From NCBI GenBank assembly GCA_938030895.1, contig CALHIV010000011.1, positions 165,612-229,611 of the forward strand: 64,000 nt of DNA. The letters run 5' to 3'. The notes under the pieces were generated by a model. The model had not been told where the DNA came from and ran no database searches. It saw only the letters and a list, made by a program, of their open reading frames with translations. Both the position numbers and the translations under genes were made by a program. Positions 35,984 through 45,110 of this stretch are shown here, one piece after another (the first letter of the stretch is position 1; each line of letters opens with the position of its first letter). The stretch is from an uncultured Nitrososphaerales archaeon (GTDB lineage Archaea; Thermoproteota; Nitrososphaeria; Nitrososphaerales; Nitrosocaldaceae).

Positions 35984-36448
35984 ATGTCTCTACTGGTTGA
36001 GAGTAAGAGCAGGTACAGGATGGAACCAAGGCTAGAGGAGTTACTCTCCAAGTTTGAGCATGATGCTGAGCCCTATGATAGGCTTGCTGCATACTCTTTA
36101 CTACTCATACCCATAGGCGCCGTATCGATAGCACTGATGCTACTTCTAACTGGGCCAATAACTATAGGCTGGAAGGTGTATCTTGCAATAGCATCGATAA
36201 TGGCTCTACCATTTGCAACCCATGCGGTATCACTTTACGCTGATAGGAAGAAGCATGAGATATCTAACAACAAGTACAAGCCAGTTACTGGCATCTGTAT
36301 GTGTGATCTAAGCCAGTTAAGATACCATATGATAAGGTTCGAGAAGTCAGACAACTACGCAGAGAAGGCGAGGCATGCAAGGATGATGGAGTACTATGCT
36401 GAGAGGATAGGATTAGGGCTCAATAGATGCTTGATATCAACTCGCTGA
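35984..36448 (+). CDS. Membrane protein with two helices, unknown function
   Basis: 154 residues. A polar N-terminus (residues 1-35, RYRMEPRLEELLSKFEHDAEPYD) is followed by two transmembrane helices (AAYSLLLIPIGAVSIALMLLL and VYLAIASIMALPFATHAVSLY) and a cytosolic-looking tail with Cys residues (TGICMCDLSQLRYH) and a helix rich in charged residues. The ATG lies about 27 bases after TTTTTTAAT. Its 3' end overlaps the convergent pyrI by 29 bases. Family not recognised. Confidence 0.7.
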   Translation: MSLLVESKSRYRMEPRLEELLSKFEHDAEPYDRLAAYSLLLIPIGAVSIALMLLLTGPITIGWKVYLAIASIMALPFATHAVSLYADRKKHEISNNKYKPVTGICMCDLSQLRYHMIRFEKSDNYAEKARHARMMEYYAERIGLGLNRCLISTR

Positions 36449-36890
36449 CCTCTAGCATCCTACTGCAGTACCAACACCTCAATTTTTGTTTCTCCTTATC
36501 AAGTACCTCTATCCTACTGGGGATGCTCTTCTCTGCATTACTTACGCATGATGGGTTTGGGCAGTTGAATACACCAATGAACCTATCTGGGAGATCAACC
36601 CTCCTCTTCTCCTTTACCTTGTACTCACTGATTATGTTTATAGTTGCCTTTGGTGCTATAAGTGCTATCTTGTTGGTCTCATCTGCAGCAAGCAACCTCC
36701 CCTCTATCTTGATTATATCCTTCTTCCTCAGTTTTATACTCGGTACGTTCATTGCTACAGTAACTACATTCCCCTCCTTGCCCGTTATGCCTAGGGCCTT
36801 GAGTACTAGAAGAGCCTTACCGGCATCTATATGATCTATGACAGTACCCTCCCTTATCCTCCTAACTAGGAGTTGCTCTTCTGTTGACAT
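36420..36890 (-). CDS. pyrI: Aspartate carbamoyltransferase regulatory subunit
   Basis: A 156-residue regulatory chain that binds nucleotides and makes ATCase responsive to CTP and ATP. The N-terminal allosteric domain (GTVIDHIDAGKALLVLKALGI, IKLRKKDIIKIEGR) is followed by a zinc domain with four Cys (FNCPNPSCV and LRCWYCSRML) that contacts PyrB. Length and layout are normal. Unlike the common pyrBI operon, it is divergent from pyrB with a 40-base gap. Confidence 0.95.
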   Translation of the reverse strand: MSTEEQLLVRRIREGTVIDHIDAGKALLVLKALGITGKEGNVVTVAMNVPSIKLRKKDIIKIEGRLLAADETNKIALIAPKATINIISEYKVKEKRRVDLPDRFIGVFNCPNPSCVSNAEKSIPSRIEVLDKEKQKLRCWYCSRMLEVSELISSIY

Positions 36891-36904
36891 ACACTAATTG
36901 CATA

Positions 36905-36920
36905 TATAGTGGTTTATAAT
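36905..36920. promoter_or_regulatory. Overlapping divergent promoters of pyrI and pyrB
   Basis: In the gap, ATATAGTGGTTTATAA offers a TATA-like ATATATAG about 26 bases before the pyrB ATG at 36931 and, read on the other strand, TTATAAACC about 26 bases before the pyrI ATG at 36890. The two must compete or be coordinately controlled. Confidence 0.5.
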
Positions 36921-36930
36921 CTTCTTGCTC

Positions 36931-37860
36931 ATGGAGAACCCCTTCTATAATAGGGATGTGATATCAACCAGGGATATAACTAGGGATGAACTGGATATGC
37001 TCTTCACTACTACCGATAGGATAAGGAGTATGAGCATGCAGGATAGACTTGAGATATGCAATGGCAAGGTATTATGCTATCTCTTCTTTGAGCCAAGTAC
37101 AAGAACTAGGTTGAGCTTTGAGGCAGCGATGCTATCTATAGGAGGGAGAAGCATAGGTATAGCAAGTAGTAAGGAGTCATCAATGGAGAAGGGGGAGAGC
37201 CTAGTAGATACTGTAAGGGTAGTCGACTCTTATAGCGATGTTATAGTCATAAGGCATAGGTTGGATGGTGCAGCAAGGCTAGCAGCAGAGGTGGCTGAGA
37301 ACCCTGTGATAAGTGCTGGGAGTGGGGTAGAGGAGCATCCGACCCAAGCAATGCTAGATCTATACACCATACTGAAGGAGAAGGGTAGCATAGATGGGCT
37401 TAGGATAGGCATAGTTGGTGATCTGAAGTATAGTAGAACTGTATACTCCCTACTCTATGCTTTAAGCAAGTACGATGTAGATGTGCATCTGATAGCACCA
37501 CCATTGTTGAGGATAAGGAGGGAATCACTCTATTCAATAGACTCGAAGATAAAGGAGCATGACTCGATAGATGAGGTTATAGGTATGCTGGATGTGATAT
37601 ATGTGACGAGGATACAGAGGGAGAGGTTCCCAGATATGCAGGAGTATGAGAAGGTGAGGCATAGTTACATCATAGATTCTAGAGTGTTAGCAGATGCAAA
37701 GAGTGATGCCATAGTACTCCATCCATTGCCCAGGGTAGATGAAATAACATACGATGTTGATTCAGATCCAAGGGCAAGGTACTTCAAGCAGGTATCCTAT
37801 GGCAAGGATGTTAGGGCAGCACTACTAGCATTGATCACCAACGCTACTCCCCCTGTATGA
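36931..37860 (+). CDS. pyrB: Aspartate carbamoyltransferase catalytic subunit
   Basis: 309 residues, forming carbamoyl-aspartate from carbamoyl phosphate and aspartate in pyrimidine synthesis. Active-site motifs are FEPSTRTRLSFE (carbamoyl phosphate), the mobile-loop SSKESSMEKGES, EEHPTQAMLDLYTI, and the aspartate-binding DSYSDVIVIRHR and HPLPRVDEI. I chose the ATG at 36931, 26 bases after the TATA-like block. A TTG at 36925 would add two residues. Its regulatory partner is divergently encoded. Confidence 0.96.
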   Translation: MENPFYNRDVISTRDITRDELDMLFTTTDRIRSMSMQDRLEICNGKVLCYLFFEPSTRTRLSFEAAMLSIGGRSIGIASSKESSMEKGESLVDTVRVVDSYSDVIVIRHRLDGAARLAAEVAENPVISAGSGVEEHPTQAMLDLYTILKEKGSIDGLRIGIVGDLKYSRTVYSLLYALSKYDVDVHLIAPPLLRIRRESLYSIDSKIKEHDSIDEVIGMLDVIYVTRIQRERFPDMQEYEKVRHSYIIDSRVLADAKSDAIVLHPLPRVDEITYDVDSDPRARYFKQVSYGKDVRAALLALITNATPPV

Positions 37861-37897
37861 TAATAGGATTGGCAAATACCAATAATAATAAGAGCAA

Positions 37898-38167
37898 TCA
37901 GTGTAGGTTGAATTCATAATCTGATAGCATCCGCTTTATCTTGCTGTAAAGCATGAGATACCTTCTCCCCTGATCGGTTATAATGAGTACCTTGAGATTT
38001 GGTGAGTATGTTATAAGCCCTGCATCTAGAAGCATGTTAATATACCTGTTAAGCATCCTTGTATCTAGATTGCATTTGCTAGCTATCTGCGTCTTGTAGA
38101 GAGCTCCTTCCCTATCCAATACTGTAAGTATATCTGCAACTATAGTGAACCTGTCCCTCTTATCCAT
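37898..38167 (-). CDS. Winged-helix DNA-binding protein (Sso10a-like)
   Basis: An 89-residue winged helix. The recognition region is ALYKTQIASKCNLDTRMLNRYINMLLDAG, followed by the wing LITYSPNLKVLIITDQGRRYL and a short C-terminal helix. This layout matches the Sso10a-like family of small archaeal DNA-binding proteins, in which the last helix makes an antiparallel coiled-coil dimer. Whether it acts as a specific regulator or as a chromatin protein cannot be told. It converges with pyrB. Confidence 0.8.
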   Translation of the reverse strand: MDKRDRFTIVADILTVLDREGALYKTQIASKCNLDTRMLNRYINMLLDAGLITYSPNLKVLIITDQGRRYLMLYSKIKRMLSDYEFNLH

Positions 38168-38299
38168 ACTCTATAGTACTATAGACTACTCTTTCAGTTC
38201 TTTTAGAGGATGGCTCGATACATACAGCCTAGTGCTAGCAGACAATTAAAGAAATAGAGGGAAGGTTGAACTAATGGAGAGGATATGCTATATCTCTAG

Positions 38300-40969
38300 T
38301 CAACTGACTATACAACTACTCCATCCACAGTTCATGCATGTGTTGCAACCCTCAGCAAAGACCAGCTTGGACTTGCAGAGAGGGCATAGAGCCTCTCCTC
38401 CATCACCAACTGCTGTAAGAGCATATCCCCTGCTACTCTTCACCCTGTTACTCTTGAGTATAGCACCCTCTATCTCTCTAAGTAATGGACCATCCTTGAT
38501 GTATCTCCTTATATACTCTACCACATAACTGCTTGGAACAACATCGAACCTCTTCACCTTACTCTCACCAGTTATATGAAGGACCTGTTGCTGCCTTGAA
38601 CCATCCCTGAATACGGTTATCCCCTTCAATCCAAGCTCATGTGCAAGAAGGTATGAGCACTTTACATCCTCTGCAGTAGCATCATTCGGCATATTTATGG
38701 TCTTTGCTATAGCATTACTTATCCATCTCTGCCATACTGTTTGGGCCATGATATGATCTGCCCAGTGGATATCCATTGCGGTTACGAATACCTTCTGCAA
38801 CTCCTCTGGCACCTCATCAAGCCCTCTAACAGAGCCATAGTTCTCTGCTACCTTCTCCAAGAGTTCATCATTGTATATACCTGTTCTCTTCAACTCCTCC
38901 TCAAATATCCTGTTTGTGTAGTAGAACTTACCAACTGTTACATGCTTCTCATACACAAGGGCGAATGTAGGTTCTATGCCCCCAGAGCAGTCTGCTATCA
39001 TGCTTAGTGTACCAGTGGGTGCGACTGTTGTAGTCTGGCTGTTCCTTATACCATAGCGCTTTATCTTCTCAATAAGAGCATTCCAGTCATGTGTATGCTC
39101 TTCCCTTGCAAGTTCATAGTAGCCTGCTACTGGCAACTTACCTTGTATGTAACCACTCTCATTGTAGAGTGGGAATGCTCCCCTTGCCTTTGCTATCTCA
39201 ACACTCTCATCCATACTGTAATAGGTTAGTGCCTCAGCAAGCCTGTTCATCAACTCATACCCTTCCTTACTGTTGTAAGGTATCCTTAGCATATAGAGTA
39301 GATCAGCAAGACCCATTATCCCCAACCCTATCCTCCTGCTTGCCTTTGTGGCTCTATCTATCTCATCTATGGGGTACTTGCTAACATCTATAACATTATC
39401 GAGGAACCTAGTTGCAAGCCTTATAACCTGCTCATACCTTTGCCAGTCGAATTCATAACTCTCGCCATCTGCCCTACGCTTAACCAGTTTAGCAAGGTTT
39501 ATGGAGCCTAGATTGCATGACTCATAGGGGTAGAGGCTCTGCTCACCACATGGGTTTGTTGCCCTTATCAGTCCTTGAACATCCTTCATAACATTGTATC
39601 TATTCATATTATCAAGGAATATCATACCAGGTTCAGCGGATTGCCATGCACTTATCGCTATAAGTTCCATCATCTGTCTAGCATCTATATAGCCTACTAC
39701 CTTCCCATTCCTAGGGTTTCTCAACGCGTACTTTTCATTGCTCTTTACAGCATCTATAAAGTCTGACCATACCCCAACGCTTACATTGAAGTTCTCCAGC
39801 ACCCCTGGCTTGGTCTTTGCCGTTACGAACTTCTCTATATCTGGATGCCATACCTCGAGTATGCCCATATTTGCACCCCTCCTCTTACCTCCTTGCTTAA
39901 CCACCTCAGTGGTTGTATCGACTATACGCATGAATGATACTGGGCCAGATGCAACACCGCTCGTAGATGCTACTATATCGCCCTCTGGCCTAAGGTTTGA
40001 GTAGTTTATACCAACACCTCCACCAGACTTGAAGATTAGCGCAGCATCTGTAGCAGTCTTCATTATGCTTGCTAGGTCATCGTGTATTGGGAGAACGAAG
40101 CATGCACTCAACTGACCAAGCCTTGCCCCTGCATTCATGAGCGTTGGAGAGTTTGGTAGGAAGTACATATCGACCATGAGCCTATAGTACTCCTCAATCC
40201 TCTTCTCATAGGCATCGAACTCACCCTTCTCCATCATGCTCAGAAGTTCATCTATGCCTACCTTCATACTCCCCTGTAGCGCTAGATCCTTGTATAGTCT
40301 AAGCAGTGCTTCCATATGCCACTTGTTAAGCCTATACATTCCTATGCTATACTTGCTATCTAACCCATCTAGGTTCTCTAGATGCTCCTCAACCCTCTTC
40401 AGGTCATCCCTCTTCAGCCTACCATCCAGCACGAAGACCCTACCATCTCTAAGCATATCTGGTATAGCAATGAGTATAGCAACCCTCTCAAACATCTGCT
40501 TTGGGCTCTCTACTATCTTACCATTCTCATCCCTGAGCAGGTATCTACTTGCAAGTACACGTAGAGAGTTTGTACTCAATGCCTTATCGACCTCATCCAA
40601 CCTGCTCCTCTCAAGTATCTTCATCTTCTCCTCCCTAATCCTCCTCCTCTCATGCCTGTAGAGTATGTATGCCTTGGCGGTATCTGCCAGGCCTTCATCT
40701 ATCAGCACTGTCTCAACTATATCCTGAACATCCTCAACTCCTGGTATATTACTTGAATCGAACCCCTGTTTGATCAGCCTCTGTACAACCTTCTCCGCAA
40801 GCCTCTCAGCAAGGGAGTAGTCTGGCCTCTTGGTGGCAAGAAGGGCCTTGTATATAGCGTTAGTTATCTTCGATGTCTGAAACTCAACTATGCTGCCATC
40901 CCTCTTCCTTATCTTGCCTATAGTACTGGCTAGGTCTTGGGGCTTCGCATCAGTAGCATTATCCTTCAT
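38300..40969 (-). CDS. nrdJ: Class II (adenosylcobalamin-dependent) ribonucleotide reductase
   Basis: 889 residues, reducing ribonucleotides to deoxyribonucleotides without oxygen-dependent radicals. An N-terminal ATP cone (residues 14-105, IRKRDGSIVEFQTSKITNAIYKALL) senses ATP/dATP. The catalytic barrel shows LSACFVLPI, FKSGGGVGINYS, NPCGEQSLYPYESCNLGSINLAKL (active-site Cys and Glu) and TTTVAPTGTLSMIADCSGGIEP. The C-terminus carries a Cys-rich zinc segment (CPLCKSKLVFAEGCNTCMNCGWSSC), which probably includes the shuttle cysteines. It has its own TATA-like CAAATAAGG about 26 bases upstream and follows the NrdD-like regulator gene after 67 bases. Confidence 0.96.
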   Translation of the reverse strand: MKDNATDAKPQDLASTIGKIRKRDGSIVEFQTSKITNAIYKALLATKRPDYSLAERLAEKVVQRLIKQGFDSSNIPGVEDVQDIVETVLIDEGLADTAKAYILYRHERRRIREEKMKILERSRLDEVDKALSTNSLRVLASRYLLRDENGKIVESPKQMFERVAILIAIPDMLRDGRVFVLDGRLKRDDLKRVEEHLENLDGLDSKYSIGMYRLNKWHMEALLRLYKDLALQGSMKVGIDELLSMMEKGEFDAYEKRIEEYYRLMVDMYFLPNSPTLMNAGARLGQLSACFVLPIHDDLASIMKTATDAALIFKSGGGVGINYSNLRPEGDIVASTSGVASGPVSFMRIVDTTTEVVKQGGKRRGANMGILEVWHPDIEKFVTAKTKPGVLENFNVSVGVWSDFIDAVKSNEKYALRNPRNGKVVGYIDARQMMELIAISAWQSAEPGMIFLDNMNRYNVMKDVQGLIRATNPCGEQSLYPYESCNLGSINLAKLVKRRADGESYEFDWQRYEQVIRLATRFLDNVIDVSKYPIDEIDRATKASRRIGLGIMGLADLLYMLRIPYNSKEGYELMNRLAEALTYYSMDESVEIAKARGAFPLYNESGYIQGKLPVAGYYELAREEHTHDWNALIEKIKRYGIRNSQTTTVAPTGTLSMIADCSGGIEPTFALVYEKHVTVGKFYYTNRIFEEELKRTGIYNDELLEKVAENYGSVRGLDEVPEELQKVFVTAMDIHWADHIMAQTVWQRWISNAIAKTINMPNDATAEDVKCSYLLAHELGLKGITVFRDGSRQQQVLHITGESKVKRFDVVPSSYVVEYIRRYIKDGPLLREIEGAILKSNRVKSSRGYALTAVGDGGEALCPLCKSKLVFAEGCNTCMNCGWSSCIVS

Positions 40970-41036
40970 TATTGTATATCTATACGCTTCCTTATTTGAA
41001 TCCTACTGGACATCTAGAGTAGAGTATCATTACATT

Positions 41037-43079
41037 TTATTTGATACTTATAAGAGGGGCCTTGCAGTTAGGGCATCTGTTTGTATCAACATCATTATAC
41101 ATAACCATGGCACTGAACTTTGAGCCACACCTACTGCATATCCTTGTACCCTTGCCCTTGCTTAATATCCTGAAGAAATTGAACCTGCCTATAGCATAAC
41201 TCACAACATTCCTTGCGATTGAAGGGGTTACATTACTTATATCCAATGTTAGAGTCATGCCTCCATCAAATATATTACTCAACTCCACGATCTCATTATA
41301 ATAATTATCATCTAGATTGGGTATATCATCAGCATGAACCTCTATCCCCTGCATGTAATCACTATTGCCTGTAGGTAGTCTACCGTACCTCTCACTATCC
41401 AGTCTAGCAAGTCTAGATGCGCTCCCATCATCTATCATGGATATGCCTATATCATGACCCATCTCTCTACTCTTATCCACGATGGTTCTTCTAACCTTCC
41501 TTGCAACACCTACTATATCATCCTGCTTGAGGATATTAGAGATGGATGATGGTAGATCTACCATGTTTATAACCACCTTAATGGTATCTATGTAGCCATC
41601 AGAGATTATTGGTAAGGTATGCTGTAGAGATGAGAGCATCATCCTTCTAGATTCTAATGCTGTTACTATGGGTTTGAGTAGCAATGCGAGTCTAGCCCTA
41701 AAGTACATCTCATCATTGTTAGACTCATAGGCAAGTCTAGGCAGGTTAATCGAGAGTGAGTGTAGTACAGTGCCTCTATACCCATCGTTACAGACCAGAC
41801 CCTTTGATCCTGCAAGTATATTGCTTAATGCTATAGATCCACCCATAGATGAGATATCTACTATCTTATCTACATACTCAGCAAGGATCTCCTTGCTATT
41901 ACCATTATTACTGCTAGAGAGCACCATGGATATTCTAGGCGACTGGACATGCCTCACATAGTAGGCATAACCATCTAGGAGTTCGCTAATCGTACTCTTA
42001 TCAGACTCATTAAATACAAGTGATATCCTCGAGTCTGCTATAGAGGATGTGAGTATAAGCATTCTAGCAAACCTATCCCCTGTGATCCTCGCTCCCTCTG
42101 TATCAGACCCATTCAGCACATCTGTTATCCCATATACAACCACCTCCTCTGCTGTATATCTAGCAAGAACGCTACATAACATACTTACTTTGATCAAGGG
42201 ATCATCCACCTTATCTATGCCATATAGCCTTAGCCTGTTATTATTACCACAATTGCTCTCGAGCAAATCTTTTATGTTAACGAATATGGTATCTGGAATA
42301 ATACCCCAACGGCTTACGTTCTCTATATTTATATCCCCTGATAGGTGTAGATCTGCCACATCCTTTGGTAGTACATGGAAGAGATGATACTCTTTGAGTA
42401 TAGCATCGATCATACTGCTTACTACAAGGCTTACATCATTACCCTTATCACTCAATATGTTAGCAATCTCTGCTAATGGTATCCCTATGGTCGAGAACCT
42501 GCTCCTGTAATCCTCATAACCATGCTCTAGGAGTATAGAGCAGATTATATCCCTCACCAGTGGTGTGGTAAGGTATACACCCTGCATCCTATGAACCCTG
42601 TTCTCAACCTCTTCACTTATCTTCTGTGCAAGTTCTGGTGGCATGTTGGTCTCTCTAACAAGTGATTGGGTTATCTTGTTGGTATCGAACTCCTCCATCT
42701 TCTCCTTTGTCCTCACATAGATATTCCCGCTCTCCATGACAGATCTCTCCTCTATCTGCCTGGTAAGATTGAGGATCAACTTACCCTTGTTGGTTATAAC
42801 ATACTTCCTCTCAGCCCTGTTGAGGGCTACAAGTGAGTGCTTCAAGAGCTTCCTTAGATGGTAGGCGAACTTACCGCTCTCCTTCTTGGATCTGAAGCCT
42901 ACCTGTGCCTTAAGATCTGAGTAGGTTAGTGAGCCCTTGGAGTTGAGTATCCTTAGTATATCTATCCTGTTAGGATTTGCCATAACAGAGAATATCATCT
43001 TTACACGCCTAGAGACTGGATCGATACTATTACTACTATTATCATCATCTCTCTCAACATAATCATTGGTCAAGCCCAT
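41037..43079 (-). CDS. HTH + ATP-cone + NrdD-like protein lacking the glycyl-radical motif
   Basis: 680 residues in three parts. First, an ArsR-type winged helix at about 22-110 (VKMIFSVMANPNRIDILRIL, KFAYHLRKLLKHSLVAL). Second, an ATP cone at about 118-205 (FDTNKITQSLVRETNMP, TPLVRDIICSILLEHG). Third, a region like anaerobic class III ribonucleotide reductase: HVLPKDVADLHLSGDINIENVSRWG matches the NrdD pattern LPKE..AHxxGDIHIHD with the His residues gone, and LSINLPRLAYES matches its INLPRIAYE. The end has a four-Cys zinc site (RICSRCGS, RCPNCKAP), but no RVxGY glycyl-radical segment follows. A nucleotide-sensing regulator of dNTP synthesis is the best reading. A catalytic role looks unlikely. 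Confidence 0.8.
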   Translation of the reverse strand: MGLTNDYVERDDDNSSNSIDPVSRRVKMIFSVMANPNRIDILRILNSKGSLTYSDLKAQVGFRSKKESGKFAYHLRKLLKHSLVALNRAERKYVITNKGKLILNLTRQIEERSVMESGNIYVRTKEKMEEFDTNKITQSLVRETNMPPELAQKISEEVENRVHRMQGVYLTTPLVRDIICSILLEHGYEDYRSRFSTIGIPLAEIANILSDKGNDVSLVVSSMIDAILKEYHLFHVLPKDVADLHLSGDINIENVSRWGIIPDTIFVNIKDLLESNCGNNNRLRLYGIDKVDDPLIKVSMLCSVLARYTAEEVVVYGITDVLNGSDTEGARITGDRFARMLILTSSIADSRISLVFNESDKSTISELLDGYAYYVRHVQSPRISMVLSSSNNGNSKEILAEYVDKIVDISSMGGSIALSNILAGSKGLVCNDGYRGTVLHSLSINLPRLAYESNNDEMYFRARLALLLKPIVTALESRRMMLSSLQHTLPIISDGYIDTIKVVINMVDLPSSISNILKQDDIVGVARKVRRTIVDKSREMGHDIGISMIDDGSASRLARLDSERYGRLPTGNSDYMQGIEVHADDIPNLDDNYYNEIVELSNIFDGGMTLTLDISNVTPSIARNVVSYAIGRFNFFRILSKGKGTRICSRCGSKFSAMVMYNDVDTNRCPNCKAPLISIK

Positions 43080-43100
43080 TACTCAAAGGTGACACCAATC

Positions 43101-43140
43101 ATATTAAAATACCTATGTAAAATAGTTTTATCTATAGGTA
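43101..43140 (-). promoter_or_regulatory. Promoter and dyad element of the NrdD-like gene
   Basis: TATTTTAATATG (minus strand) is centred about 27 bases before the ATG at 43079. Immediately upstream, 43110-43140 is a compound dyad: outer arms TACCTAT and ATAGGTA enclose inner arms TAAAA and TTTTA. It is placed over the expected TFB site, so a bound protein would block initiation. Confidence 0.5.
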
Positions 43141-43222
43141 CAATGAAAGTTAACCAAGTTGAGGTTGCTTTGAGTTGGTCTCCTATGATAAAGTTTAAAT
43201 CGTTTCTATAGTTACCTATGAT

Positions 43223-43834
43223 ATGAGCAAGAGTGATGATCCTGCAAAGACGATGCAGGTTAAGGAAGAGGATGTGGTTGCTGTACAGGTTATAAAGCAG
43301 GCTGGCGTTGATGTTAAGAAACTTTTAGATCTTCTCATAGCAGGGGTGAGCGCAGAGTTCACAACATACTACTACTATACAATCCTAAGGATGCACTGCG
43401 TAGGTCTTGAAGGTGAGGGTATAAAGGAGATCGTTGAGGATGCAAGGATAGAGGATAGGAACCACTTTGAGGCTATGGTACCAAGGATATACGAGTTGGG
43501 AGGCTCACTCCCAGAGGATATAAGGGAATTTGCAAACAAGGCTGCATGCCCAGATGCCAAACTGCCAGAGAACTGGAGGGATATAAAGGAGATAATAAAG
43601 GTCTTGCTTGCTGCTGAGCAGTGTGCAATAAAGTCATGGGCTGCAGTATGCGAGATGACATTTGGTAAGGACCCAAGGACTTATGATATTGCACAGAGGA
43701 TAATGCAGGAGGAGATCGAGCATGAGGCATGGTTCCTAGAACTGCTATATGGTAGACCATCAGCGCACTTTAGGAGGAGGTTCATAGGCGAGTCTCCTCA
43801 CGCTGGACAGCATCTCAGGACCATACACGGCTAA
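43223..43834 (+). CDS. Dps-like ferritin-fold protein (DPSL)
   Basis: A 203-residue four-helix-bundle protein of the archaeal Dps-like group, which stores iron and detoxifies peroxide. Carboxylate and His ligands are visible as [21 protein letters not shown] (ExxH), [11 protein letters not shown] and EEIEHEAWF (ExxH). Two Cys (NKAACPD and [12 protein letters not shown]) match the Cys pairs typical of DPSL/thioferritin proteins. The C-terminal His-rich tail ([13 protein letters not shown]) may add metal sites. A TATA-like AGTTTAAATCG lies about 26 bases upstream. It is followed by a redox operon. Confidence 0.88.
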   Translation: MSKSDDPAKTMQVKEEDVVAVQVIKQAGVDVKKLLDLLIAGVSAEFTTYYYYTILRMHCVGLEGEGIKEIVEDARIEDRNHFEAMVPRIYELGGSLPEDIREFANKAACPDAKLPENWRDIKEIIKVLLAAEQCAIKSWAAVCEMTFGKDPRTYDIAQRIMQEEIEHEAWFLELLYGRPSAHFRRRFIGESPHAGQHLRTIHG

Positions 43835-43918
43835 GTTAAACCTTTTTCTTTTTGTGTGATATTACTAAAGTTAGAAATATTGACAAATTATATTAGTTCG
43901 TTAATATCATCTTCTTTA

Positions 43919-45091
43919 ATGAAGAGGATACTGATCCTTGGTGGTGGCGCTGGAGGAGTAGTTGTAGCATCGAGGCTGAGTAGGATGCTTAAAGGGAAGA
44001 CCAATATCACCATTGTAGATAAGAGTAGATACCATGAGTTCAGACCATCATATCTCTGGGTTGCCATGGGTATAAGAGGGCCAGATGAGGTTAGGAGGGA
44101 ACTTGCTCTGCTAGAGAGGAAGGGAATAAACTTTCTTAATGGTACAGTAAAGTCCATAGATGCAGCCAATAGAAGAGTTGGTGTAGAGGTTGATGGCAAT
44201 ACAAGAGTACTTGAATACGATTACCTTGTGGTCTCTCTTGGCGCTGAGTTAAGACCTGAGATGTTGAAGGGTATGGAGTATGCACACCATACATGGGAGT
44301 TGGACGATGCTCTTAGACTAAAGGATGCTTTAGCAAGGTTCAAGGGAGGCAAGATTGTTGTAGGGGTAGCATCGATGCCTTATAGATGTCCTCCTGCACC
44401 ATTCGAACTAGCACTTATGCTCCGTTATCTATCAGAGCAGAGAGGAGTTGATGATAAGACAGAGATAAGTATATTCCACCCTGCTTGGAGCGTTCCAATG
44501 GAGCCTTTTGGCCCATTCATGCAGAAAGCATTCAGAAACTTCCTTGAAGAGTACAAGATAAGATTTCATGGTAACTGGAGGATGGATCATATAGATGGTG
44601 AGAGGAAGAGGGTAATCTCCAAGGATATGGATGCTTTAGATTACGATCTCGCAGTGGTTATACCGCCTCATATGCCATCTAGGGCAGTTGCTGAGAGTGA
44701 GATTGCAGATAAGGCAACTGGGTATATGAGTGTATCGAGGAAGAACTTGAGGAATGCTAGATACGATGATGTCTTTGGCCTAGGGGATATAATAGCACCT
44801 ACCCTAGGTATAGGAATGGCTGGGGTATTCGCACACTTTGAAGGAGATTACATCGCTACACAGATAGCAGATGAGCTCTCTGGCACGTATATGGCGATGA
44901 GCTACAATAGGAGCGGGATATGTGTCATGGATATAGGATATGTTGGTGCTGCTGTATTCTGTGACTTTTCTAAGGTACTTGCTGGAGAGGCAAAGTACCC
45001 TGAGTGTTGGATGCTTGGAGGTATGAAGGCGTTTAGAGGCATAAAGATGGCATTCGAGAGGATGTGGTTCGCTGAGATCTTTGGTAGATAG
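43919..45091 (+). CDS. Sulfide:quinone oxidoreductase-like flavoprotein
   Basis: 390 residues of the two-dinucleotide-binding-domain fold. The FAD site is LILGGGAGGVVVASRL at the N-terminus, the second motif is VGVASMPYR. The Cys in YRCPPAPFE matches an SQR active-site Cys, and GAAVFCDFSK offers another. The start is taken at the ATG at 43919, 26 bases after TTATATTAG. An upstream GTG at 43856 would add a non-homologous leader. SQR oxidises sulfide to polysulfide and feeds quinone, and NDH-2 is the closest alternative. The adjacent DUF1641 gene is a common SQR neighbour. Confidence 0.82.
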   Translation: MKRILILGGGAGGVVVASRLSRMLKGKTNITIVDKSRYHEFRPSYLWVAMGIRGPDEVRRELALLERKGINFLNGTVKSIDAANRRVGVEVDGNTRVLEYDYLVVSLGAELRPEMLKGMEYAHHTWELDDALRLKDALARFKGGKIVVGVASMPYRCPPAPFELALMLRYLSEQRGVDDKTEISIFHPAWSVPMEPFGPFMQKAFRNFLEEYKIRFHGNWRMDHIDGERKRVISKDMDALDYDLAVVIPPHMPSRAVAESEIADKATGYMSVSRKNLRNARYDDVFGLGDIIAPTLGIGMAGVFAHFEGDYIATQIADELSGTYMAMSYNRSGICVMDIGYVGAAVFCDFSKVLAGEAKYPECWMLGGMKAFRGIKMAFERMWFAEIFGR

Positions 45092-45110
45092 ATGAGGTGA
45101 GCAGAGAGGA

